Shown here in pieces: positions 1-6,476 of a stretch of 64,000 nucleotides of DNA (within the stretch, counting starts at the first letter, position 1; each line of letters starts with the position of its first letter). This stretch comes from Acholeplasmatales bacterium (GTDB taxonomy: Bacteria; Bacillota_I; Bacilli_A; Acholeplasmatales; Anaeroplasmataceae), in NCBI GenBank assembly GCA_900767915.1, contig CAAGAX010000068.1, positions 1 to 64,000 of the forward strand, given 5' to 3'. The notes under the pieces were generated by a model. It was not told the DNA's origin, did not search any database, and saw nothing but the letters and a program-made list of their open reading frames with translations. The position numbers and the translations under genes were made by a program.

Positions 1-57
1 ATAAATATTGTTGGAAGATCCTATAGAACAAAAGACCTCATTGAGGATGATAAGTAA
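1..57 (+). CDS. 3' end of an unidentified gene cut by the window edge
   Basis: Reading frame 1 is open from the first base to a TAA at 55-57 and encodes 18 residues ending in SYRTKDLIEDDK. The charged C-terminus looks like a real protein end, and it sits 30 bases ahead of the next gene. Too short to identify. Chance openness cannot be excluded. Confidence 0.3.
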   Translation: MNIVGRSYRTKDLIEDDK

Positions 58-87
58 TCAAAATTGGTGAAAATTATTTGAGCTTTT

Positions 88-1671
88 TTGATGATTTTAC
101 TATTGACATCTACACCGAAGAAAAACGAGCAAGAGAAAAAGGAAACGCACGTTTTCAGAACCGATGTAATGCTCGGAGAAAACTTGAAAAGTTACGTTCA
201 GACAGTCGCAAATTACAAAAAAAGAAGTCTTTACAAGAATATTTGCGATTATGTTTACGGAGATGTTCGAGACAGGGTTTTTATTCTTTACGGATTAAGG
301 CGCACGGGTAAAACGACGCTCATACGCCAGGTTATAGCCGAAATGAACTCCGAAAATTTTTTAAAAACGGCATTTATTCAGGTCGGCGCGGCAATCGGTT
401 TAAGCGATATAAATCAGGACTTAAAATACCTGATGAATAGCGGATACAAATATGTGTTTATAGATGAAGTAACGCTTATCGAAGATTTTATCGAAGGCGC
501 TGCGCTTTTTTCGGATATATTTGCCGCTTGCGGAATGAAAATCGTGTTATCGGGTACGGATTCGCTCGGATTCTTTTTTTCCGAAGACGAGCAGTTATAT
601 GACCGTTGTATTTTCCTTCATACCACGTTTATTCCGTACAGAGAGTTTGAAGAAGTTCTCGGCATTAAGGGAATCGACGAATATATCTGCTACGGCGGCA
701 CGATGAGCCTCGGCGGCGTGTATTGCAACGATAAGTCTACTTTTGCGAATAAGAAAAGCGTTGACGAATACGTTGACAGCGCAATCGCAAAGAATATTCA
801 GCATTCTTTGAAGTGCTATCAATACGGCGGGCATTTTCGCGCGCTCTACGATCTGTATGAAAAAAACGAGTTGACGAGCGCGATAAACCGCGTTGTAGAA
901 GACGTCAACCACCGTTTCACTTTAGACGTTCTGACGAAAGATTTTATGTCTCATGATTTGGGGATTTCGGCAAGGAATTTGCGAAACGACAGGCAGAACT
1001 CGAACGATATTCTTGACAGAATCGATAAAGAAGAATTTACAAAGCGGCTTAAGAATCTGCTCGAAATCAGAAATAAGGAAGAACAAATCGTAACAATTTC
1101 GGAAGAACATAGAAGAGAAATAAAAGAGTATCTCGACGCTTTGGATTTAACTGTTGATATCGATATTCGGACGTTGCCTGTCTGTCGCGAAAAGAACTTC
1201 AAAACTGTTTTTACTCAACCGGGAATGAGATATTCGCAAGCAAAAGAACTTGTTCAATCGTTGCTTGAAGACGAGGAGTTTCAGGAGCTTTCGATAGACG
1301 AAAGAAATGTTGTTATCGAACGGATTTTAAGCGATATAAAGGGTAGAATGATGGAAGACATCGTGTTGCTTGAAACAAAGATTGCGAATCCGAAAAAGCA
1401 AGTTTTTCAGCTTCAGTTTGCTGTCGGCGAATTCGATATGGTTGTTGCGGATAATGCGAATGCGACTTGTGAGATTTACGAAGTAAAGCACAGCAAAGAA
1501 AAAGCGAAAGAGCAATTCAGGCATTTGATTGACGAAGAAAAACTGAAAAACACGGAATTCAGATACGGTAAAATCACCAAGAGAACGGTCATCTATCGCG
1601 GAGAAAATACAACTCTAGAAAACGGAATAGAATATAGAAACGTAGAAGATTATTTGAAATCGCTCCGTTGA
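88..1671 (+). CDS. AAA-type ATPase with C-terminal PD-(D/E)XK-like (DUF4143-type) region
   Basis: P-loop ATPase of the AAA_14/DUF4143 kind, a family common in gut bacteria with no settled function. Walker A is GLRRTGKTT (about residues 69-77) and Walker B is VFIDE (about 123-127). Near the C-terminus EFDMVV (448) followed by EIYEVK (462-467) has the D...ExK spacing of a PD-(D/E)XK nuclease fold. The start is uncertain: there is no clear Shine-Dalgarno before 88, ATG at 166 is an alternative, and a TTG at 78 in another frame has GGTGA before it, so the extreme N-terminus may carry a frameshift. Base and codon use (many GCG, CGC, TCG, GAC codons) differs sharply from every neighbour, which points to recent transfer from a higher-GC donor. 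Confidence 0.75.
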   Translation: MMILLLTSTPKKNEQEKKETHVFRTDVMLGENLKSYVQTVANYKKRSLYKNICDYVYGDVRDRVFILYGLRRTGKTTLIRQVIAEMNSENFLKTAFIQVGAAIGLSDINQDLKYLMNSGYKYVFIDEVTLIEDFIEGAALFSDIFAACGMKIVLSGTDSLGFFFSEDEQLYDRCIFLHTTFIPYREFEEVLGIKGIDEYICYGGTMSLGGVYCNDKSTFANKKSVDEYVDSAIAKNIQHSLKCYQYGGHFRALYDLYEKNELTSAINRVVEDVNHRFTLDVLTKDFMSHDLGISARNLRNDRQNSNDILDRIDKEEFTKRLKNLLEIRNKEEQIVTISEEHRREIKEYLDALDLTVDIDIRTLPVCREKNFKTVFTQPGMRYSQAKELVQSLLEDEEFQELSIDERNVVIERILSDIKGRMMEDIVLLETKIANPKKQVFQLQFAVGEFDMVVADNANATCEIYEVKHSKEKAKEQFRHLIDEEKLKNTEFRYGKITKRTVIYRGENTTLENGIEYRNVEDYLKSLR

Positions 1672-1731
1672 GAATCAAACTGTATGGTTCGAAAACGGAA
1701 AGGAAAAAACGAGAAAACGGAAAAATGAAAA

Positions 1732-1764
1732 CTCAAAATAGCTGATAAAATCAGCTATTTTGAG
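1732..1764. terminator. 14-bp perfect hairpin, possibly bidirectional terminator
   Basis: Arms 1732-1745 and 1751-1764 (CTCAAAATAGCTGA and its complement) enclose a 5-nt loop. On the + strand no T-run follows. On the - strand the hairpin is followed by a T-rich stretch, so it may work better leftward. It marks the right end of the G+C-rich segment. Confidence 0.5.
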
Positions 1765-1775
1765 CAACGCAGACA

Positions 1776-1915
1776 GAACTTGTTTTAACTTGCCTAAATT
1801 ATTGGAATCATCAATTACAAGGATATGCTTTTAAGTGAATGAACTATCACCAGTTTTTCATGCATATAATTTTAATAATCCTAATGCTAACCATGAAGAA
1901 CATATTACAATTTGA
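1776..1915 (+). pseudogene. decayed 3' gene remnant (two frames)
   Basis: Within the 364-base gap after the ATPase, one frame reads LNYWNHQLQGYAFK then stops. The next frame picks up immediately with VNELSPVFHAYNFNNP and continues as NANHEEHITI to a TGA at 1913-1915. Joined by one frameshift this looks like the tail of a protein. Family not recognised. The rest of the gap holds the hairpin at 1732 and the promoter of the next gene. Confidence 0.3.
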
Positions 1916-1973
1916 TAAAAAAATAATTTAAACAATAAAATATGATGTTTAGATTTAATTTTTATCTAAAAAA

Positions 1974-2003
1974 TTCATATTAATTTGGATTTCATGATAT
2001 AAT
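1974..2003 (+). promoter_or_regulatory. likely promoter of the DUF2075 gene
   Basis: A consensus TATAAT lies at 1998-2003, 33 bases before the ATG at 2036, with a weak -35 (TTCATA at 1974-1979, 18-nt spacer). Confidence 0.45.
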
Positions 2004-2035
2004 TTACTTAAAGTTAATTTGAAGTTGGTGAATGT

Positions 2036-3901
2036 ATGATAGTATATGAAAATAATTTAAATAATTTCATAAATCAATGTAATACTGGAATTATTGCAAC
2101 TGAGGTTGCAAAAGATATGAATAAATCTGGAATCTCATTTAGTCATAATGAAGAAAATTCCTGGTTTAATTCATTACCATTTATGGCAAAAGCATTAGAT
2201 GATAATGATATCGATAAAAATATAAATGTAGCTATCGAATATCAATCTCAAATTAATAAATCAAGAGTAGATTTCTTAATATATGGTAAGAATCTTTATG
2301 ATAAAGACTCTCTTGTAATAGTAGAATTAAAGCAATGGAGTAAAGTGACTGGTCATACTAATAAGCCTAATTATGTTCATACAATTGGTGGAGGTGGTAT
2401 AGAAGGTGATTATCCACATCCATCTTACCAATCGTTAAGATACAGATATATGCTTAAAGGATTTAATGAATATGTACAGGACAATGAAGTAAATGTTAAT
2501 AGTTGTTCATATTGTCACAATATGGATAACATTTATTCAAAATATATAGATGATAAAAATACATATAGATTTTTAAATGATAGCCCAATATTTTTGCAAG
2601 ATGATCAAATTAAGTTAAGAGAATTTGTTAAGAAGTATGTAAAAAAAGCTTCTAGAATACTTTTATATGATATTGATAATTCAAAAATTAGACCATCAAA
2701 AGCATTTTCTAATATGTTATATGAAGCTTTAAAAGGACAACCTATATTTACTCTTGATGATGGACAAGCTGCATCAGTATCTACTATTATTTATGAGACT
2801 AATAAAGCTTTAGAACAAAATAAAAGAAAAACTATTATTATTAAAGGTGGACCGGGTAGTGGTAAATCAGTTGTTGCAATTAATGCAATGGGACAGCTTA
2901 TGCATCCACTTGATGGAACTGAACCAAAAAATGTATGCTACTGTACTACAAATTTTACACCACGTGCTTTATATTCTGAATTATTAAGAAATGATGATTA
3001 TAAGAAATCTGCAATTGATAACTTATTTAAAACATTTGCATCTTTTTCTAGAGCATCTGAATGTGATTTTGATTGTGTAATGTTTGATGAAGCACATAGA
3101 AGCTATATGTGGAAATTTGGTAATGGTGTTAAAAGAGAAGTAGATATGATTGATAGAGCATTCTATGCTACAAGAGTAAATGTTTGGTTTATTGATGAAG
3201 ATCAAGCAGTTACTAAGGATGATTATCTAACTATAGATAGAATTAAGAACTATGCTAAAAAATACAATTCTGAAATTATAGAAGCAGAAGATTTAAAGCT
3301 TACTAGCCAATTTAGATGTTTAGGTGGTCAAAGCTATATTGATTTTATTAATGGATTTTTAGGATATACAGAAATATCTAAAAATCATATAAATAAGCAT
3401 TACGAATTTAAAGTGTTTGATACACCTAATGAAATGTGGAATGAACTACAAAAGCATCAAAAAGAATATCCAAATTCTAGATTGCTTGCAGGATATACAC
3501 ATGATTGGGTAAGTCAAAACCATACAGATGAATATGACTTTAATTTAGAAGATGGTAAATTTAAATTTAGATGGAATAAAAAGGTTGCATATTCTTACAT
3601 AAATGATCCTACTCAATTAGATAGAATTGGTTCAATCCATACTATTCAAGGAGTAGATATGGCATATGCTGGTGTAATCATTGGTAAAGATATTATTTAT
3701 AGAAATGGAAAAATAGTATTTGATAAGACTGCCAATGCGAAAACCGATAGTGCAAGCGGTATAAGAACTGCTGATGATAAATTAGCTGAAAAGCTAATTA
3801 GAAATACATATAAAGTGTTACTAACTAGAGCAATCTATGGTACATATGTGTATTGTGAGGATAAAGCCTTAAATGATTATTTGAAATCATTATTAAAGTA
3901 A
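2036..3901 (+). CDS. DUF2075-type SF1 helicase with N-terminal nuclease-like domain
   Basis: A 621-residue protein with two parts. The N-terminal part has VDFLIYG (D79) followed by VIVELKQW (E97, K99), a PD-(D/E)XK-like signature. The rest is a superfamily 1 helicase core of the DUF2075 family: Walker A GGPGSGKS (about 271-278), Walker B MFDEAHR (DEAH at 351-354), a QFR motif, IHTIQGVDMAYAGVIIG (helicase V-like) and LLTRAIYGTYVY (motif VI-like). DUF2075 proteins are found mainly in defence islands and are thought to process nucleic acids. It has its own promoter and a strong terminator 27 bases downstream, then a MazG-like gene. Two A+T-rich bases out of three match the host style, unlike the gene to the left. 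Confidence 0.85.
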   Translation: MIVYENNLNNFINQCNTGIIATEVAKDMNKSGISFSHNEENSWFNSLPFMAKALDDNDIDKNINVAIEYQSQINKSRVDFLIYGKNLYDKDSLVIVELKQWSKVTGHTNKPNYVHTIGGGGIEGDYPHPSYQSLRYRYMLKGFNEYVQDNEVNVNSCSYCHNMDNIYSKYIDDKNTYRFLNDSPIFLQDDQIKLREFVKKYVKKASRILLYDIDNSKIRPSKAFSNMLYEALKGQPIFTLDDGQAASVSTIIYETNKALEQNKRKTIIIKGGPGSGKSVVAINAMGQLMHPLDGTEPKNVCYCTTNFTPRALYSELLRNDDYKKSAIDNLFKTFASFSRASECDFDCVMFDEAHRSYMWKFGNGVKREVDMIDRAFYATRVNVWFIDEDQAVTKDDYLTIDRIKNYAKKYNSEIIEAEDLKLTSQFRCLGGQSYIDFINGFLGYTEISKNHINKHYEFKVFDTPNEMWNELQKHQKEYPNSRLLAGYTHDWVSQNHTDEYDFNLEDGKFKFRWNKKVAYSYINDPTQLDRIGSIHTIQGVDMAYAGVIIGKDIIYRNGKIVFDKTANAKTDSASGIRTADDKLAEKLIRNTYKVLLTRAIYGTYVYCEDKALNDYLKSLLK

Positions 3902-3927
3902 ATAATAAGCATAAATAAGATAAAATC

Positions 3928-3950
3928 GAGGTGAAAATCACCTCTTTTTT
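3928..3950 (+). terminator. intrinsic terminator of the DUF2075 gene
   Basis: Arms GAGGTGA (3928-3934) and TCACCTC (3938-3944) with an AAA loop, then six T. Textbook rho-independent terminator. Confidence 0.9.
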
Positions 3951-3986
3951 GCTATTTGCATTTTAAAAGGGCTAGATTAAGTAGTG

Positions 3987-4015
3987 TGGTTATTTGTTCA
4001 AAGATGTGGTATAAT
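3987..4015 (+). promoter_or_regulatory. promoter of the MazG-like gene
   Basis: TATAAT at 4010-4015 lies 36 bases before ATG 4052, and GGAG lies at 4039-4042. The -35 region (about 3987-3992, TGGTTA) is weak. Confidence 0.5.
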
Positions 4016-4051
4016 TAATTAAGTGTTTTTGTTTCAAAGGAGAAGATTAAG

Positions 4052-4378
4052 ATGGATAGATTAGAAGAACTAAGTAAAAGAATTGATAAGTTTAATAAAG
4101 ATAGAGATTGGGATCAATTCCATACTCCATCTAACCTTGCTAAAAGTATTTCAATTGAAGCTAATGAACTTTTAGAATGCTTCCAATGGAGTGATACTAA
4201 CTATAATTTAGATGATGTTAAAGAAGAGTTGGCTGATGTTATGAATTATTGCCTCCAAATGTCACAAGTTATTGGTGTTGATCTGATTGATATTATTAAT
4301 TCTAAGATGGATAAAAATGAAAAGAAATATCCTATTGAAAAAGCAAAAGGCGTTTCAACGAAGTACAATAAGTTGTAG
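4052..4378 (+). CDS. MazG-like / dCTPP-type nucleotide pyrophosphohydrolase
   Basis: A 108-residue all-alpha NTP pyrophosphohydrolase. It carries the family's metal-binding pattern ExxE (E36, E39 in SIEANELLE) followed by ExxD (E59, D62 in EELADVMNY). Size and the opening LEELSKRIDKF match the dCTPP1/RS21-C6 branch, which hydrolyses (d)NTPs to the monophosphate and PPi. It is transcribed from its own promoter between two terminators and follows a DUF2075 helicase. Phage-defence roles of nucleotide-depleting enzymes make that pairing suggestive, but the link is inference. The exact substrate cannot be read from sequence. Confidence 0.85.
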   Translation: MDRLEELSKRIDKFNKDRDWDQFHTPSNLAKSISIEANELLECFQWSDTNYNLDDVKEELADVMNYCLQMSQVIGVDLIDIINSKMDKNEKKYPIEKAKGVSTKYNKL

Positions 4379-4403
4379 GACGGTGAGTCAATATTTAGGG
4401 AAT

Positions 4404-4443
4404 CTTTGAACTATGAGTGCAAGAGATATAAATTGCCTAACAA
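4404..4443 (+). repeat. short remnant matching the exonuclease gene at 26 kb
   Basis: About 36 bases here match 26388-26425 inside the DEDDh exonuclease gene with only a few differences. In the same frame they encode LNYECKRYKLPN, against LNCECKRYNLPS in the intact gene. The similarity stops abruptly on both sides, so this is either a fragment of a lost paralogue or a local copy. Confidence 0.5.
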
Positions 4444-4464
4444 AATTGAAGAAAAAAGAAGAAA

Positions 4465-4508
4465 AAACAAGTGTGATGCCAAAATATGGCTCAAACACTT
4501 GTTTTTTT
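4465..4508 (+). terminator. terminator downstream of the MazG-like gene
   Basis: AAACAAGTGT (4465-4474) pairs with ACACTTGTTT (4495-4504), an inner GCC/GGC extends the stem, and a T7 run follows. On the - strand the A-rich flank gives a T tail, so it may be bidirectional. Confidence 0.8.
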
Positions 4509-4786
4509 ATCTTGAAAATTTTTATTTTAGTTTTTAATGACTTTAACTGTGCTTTTGTATATAATTCTGGTTTGATTTCAATATGGAAAAAATCTAATAA
4601 AAGTTTTAAATCACCTTCATCCACATTATTAAACCTATATAATCCATCTGAATATAATTATACATCCCAATCATTTAAAGCTCTTTTTAATATGTCTACC
4701 AATAAACCTTCTTCCCAGTTCTTATCTGGATTTATTCCTTTATGAAGTATTATTTTGTTTTGAATTATTCTTATCACAATTAAAGA
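4509..4786 (-). pseudogene. decayed minus-strand gene with an in-frame stop
   Basis: Reading leftward from about 4786, the frame encodes protein-like sequence including IQNKIILHKGINPDKNWEE and LLVDILKRALNDWDV, then a TAA, then in the same frame LYSDGLYRFNNVDEGDLK and LLLDFFHIEIKPELYTKAQL. No start codon is present at the left of this run. The regular hydrophobic/charged pattern on both sides of the stop argues for one broken gene rather than chance. Family not recognised. Confidence 0.45.
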
Positions 4787-4897
4787 TTAATAAATAACAT
4801 CAACTAGTTGAATACCATCAGTTATAAGATGATGATTTAAAAAAACTATTTTACTAACAATTAAAATACACTACCTTAATATATAATTAATTATATA

Positions 4898-4957
4898 AAA
4901 ATGTTAAATTCACAAACTAATTGTGGAGAAAAACTTTTTAATGCTTGCGTAGTAAGT
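4898..4957 (+). repeat. diverged intergenic repeat, copy 1 (pairs with 9411-9470)
   Basis: ATGTTAAATT, then AAACTAATTGTGGA, a short divergent stretch, and TTTTTAATGCTTGC recur in the same order at 9413. Both copies look like remains of one small gene: here the frame reads NCGEKLFNAC. Confidence 0.4.
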
Positions 4958-4999
4958 GAGTATATTCAACTTGTCTAACAATGTATATAGACTATTATT

Positions 5000-5065
5000 A
5001 GAGTGTTACTAACTAAAGCAATCTATTCATTTGTAAATAAGGCTTTAAACTATTTTACAAATTAG
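5000..5065 (+). pseudogene. 3' remnant of a second DUF2075 helicase
   Basis: The frame encodes RVLLTKAIYSFVNKALNYF and ends at TAG 5063-5065. It lines up with the extreme C-terminus of the intact DUF2075 protein (KVLLTRAIYG, then KALNDYLKSLLK), including matching DNA (GTGTTACTAACTARAGCAAT). The rest of that copy is gone. Confidence 0.6.
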
Positions 5066-5140
5066 AACAATTTTCTCTTAAAGAATCAGATAAAATTATA
5101 TGGCAATTTGGGAAGAAATATTTTTCAAAAAATTTAAATT
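5041..5140 (+). pseudogene. small unassigned gene-tail remnant
   Basis: An open frame in a different register from the overlapping DUF2075 remnant reads LEQFSLKESDKIIWQF then GKKYFSKNLN and stops. No start or ribosome site is present. From here to 5260 I see only A/T-rich sequence and the promoter of the next gene. Confidence 0.25.
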
Positions 5141-5302
5141 AGCTTGTTGAATTTTGAATTTAATAAGGTTTTTTTGATAGATAAAAAAATTTTATATAAA
5201 AAATCTCTACTTTAGCTCTTTAAAATGTATGTTTTGTAATGATTTTTTCTCAAAAAGATGTTATAATTTGATAAAATTAAATAGTATTGGAGGATTAATA
5301 TT

Positions 5303-6052
5303 GTGAATGAACTTAAATGCCCAATATGTGGCAAACCAACAAGAGTATATATGGGAAATGCGAGAAAAGATGGGCTTTGTGGAACTCATGCAGATATGCT
5401 TAAGAAAGAAGAAATATCACAAGATGAAAACGGTGATTGGATAGATTTAAAAACTAAAAAGAATCTTACTAAGAAAGAGGAATCTAGAGAAACTCTTGAA
5501 GTTGAAAAAAAGAAAGATGAAATATCCAATTCCGGAAGAATTATTAAATGTATTGCATGCGGAAAAGAAACAAAACCAGGATTTTTCTTTTGTACTTCCT
5601 GTTATTTAAAATATAAGGATAAGGAAATACTTGTAAGAATAAATAAGTGTGTAGATATAGAATTATTAGATGATTCATATGAAGGAAAATTTACTTGTAG
5701 TGATGGTCATATAGTAAAATCAAAATCCGAGATGATTATTGATAACTATTTATTTGAACATAAGATTCCACATGCATATGAAAAAGCTCTACCTATTGAT
5801 GGTAATAAAGAACATGATTTACATCCTGATTTCTATTTACCAACTTTAGATAATGGAAAAGGTGTTTATTTAGAACACTGGGGATATGATAATAATATTC
5901 AATATACAAAATCAAAAAATTATAAAAAGTCAAAATACAAAGAGCTTGGAGTAACAGTTATTTGTACCAATGAAAATGATATGATGGATTATCAATCATC
6001 ATTAGAGCGAAAATTAAAGTTTTTTAAATCTGGTACAGTGAATGATAATTAA
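5303..6052 (+). CDS. zinc-ribbon protein with PD-(D/E)XK nuclease-like domain
   Basis: 249 residues starting at GTG 5303, chosen because GGAGG lies at 5289-5293, nine bases upstream. TATAAT is at 5262-5267. An N-terminal CPICG (C6, C9) with C26 and H29 forms a zinc-binding unit, and CIACG plus CTSC (about residues 94-110) forms a second. After that SKSEMIIDNYLF (about 140), HPDFYLP (about 175) and VYLEHWG (about 189) form the E...PDF...Y-LEH pattern of a nuclease module. The same arrangement is inserted in the helicase just downstream. This suggests a nuclease, possibly structure- or mismatch-directed, that works with that helicase. No close named family is recognised. Confidence 0.7.
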   Translation: MNELKCPICGKPTRVYMGNARKDGLCGTHADMLKKEEISQDENGDWIDLKTKKNLTKKEESRETLEVEKKKDEISNSGRIIKCIACGKETKPGFFFCTSCYLKYKDKEILVRINKCVDIELLDDSYEGKFTCSDGHIVKSKSEMIIDNYLFEHKIPHAYEKALPIDGNKEHDLHPDFYLPTLDNGKGVYLEHWGYDNNIQYTKSKNYKKSKYKELGVTVICTNENDMMDYQSSLERKLKFFKSGTVNDN

Positions 6053-6090
6053 TTGATTATTTAATTAATCTATTAAGGAGTGAATGAAAG

Positions 6091-6426
6091 ATGTTTAAAA
6101 CTATAAAACTAAAGTTTAAAATTAAAAAGATATTCACCCCTAAAGTTAATTATTTAAAAGATAAATTAAAGCAATTAGAAGAAATTACTATTGACGAAGA
6201 TAGTAATTTTGATGCGTTATATAATGATTTAAAAACAAATAAAAAATTTACTTCAAAAATAGCTGAGTATGATGAATTAATAAACTCTATTCTAAACCAT
6301 AATAAAACCGTAAATAATATATTAAATGCCATTAATAATTTTGATTACTCATTATTCATAGATGATCCATTATCTAAAGGAATTGATGATAAACTTATTT
6401 TTTTTCTAGATGTTGAGAAAAAATAA
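6091..6426 (+). CDS. N-terminal fragment of the HelD/UvrD-like helicase (frameshifted)
   Basis: 111 residues, lysine-rich and alpha-helical, with a proper ribosome site (AAGGAG before ATG 6091). The frame ends at TAA 6424-6426, right after the run AAAAAA (6418-6423). With one extra A the reading would continue through EKKIRNFNSWNEKINDFSKK directly into the helicase frame, whose own codons are open from 6417 on and protein-like. This fragment and the 6477-9035 frame were therefore probably one gene of about 981 residues, or are joined by -1 slippage on the A run. Confidence 0.65.
   Translation: MFKTIKLKFKIKKIFTPKVNYLKDKLKQLEEITIDEDSNFDALYNDLKTNKKFTSKIAEYDELINSILNHNKTVNNILNAINNFDYSLFIDDPLSKGIDDKLIFFLDVEKK
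6418..6423 (+). other. A6 slip site joining two helicase frames
   Basis: Six A's precede the stop codon of the upstream frame by zero bases. The downstream frame is open from 6417. This is the only point where a single-base change fuses both parts. Confidence 0.55.
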
Positions 6427-6476
6427 GAAATTTTAATTCTTGGAATGAAAAAATAAATGATTTTTCTAAAAAGGTT

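Noticed and set aside
595..1524. Minus-strand frames opposite the AAA ATPase gene
   Set aside because: They lie fully inside the ATPase gene, lack ribosome sites and show no recognisable domain; its G+C-rich codons make antisense frames open by chance.
4413..4745. Plus-strand 110-codon frame in the gap after the MazG-like gene
   Set aside because: It runs through a terminator hairpin and an exonuclease-derived fragment, has no ribosome site, and the opposite strand gives better protein-like sequence.
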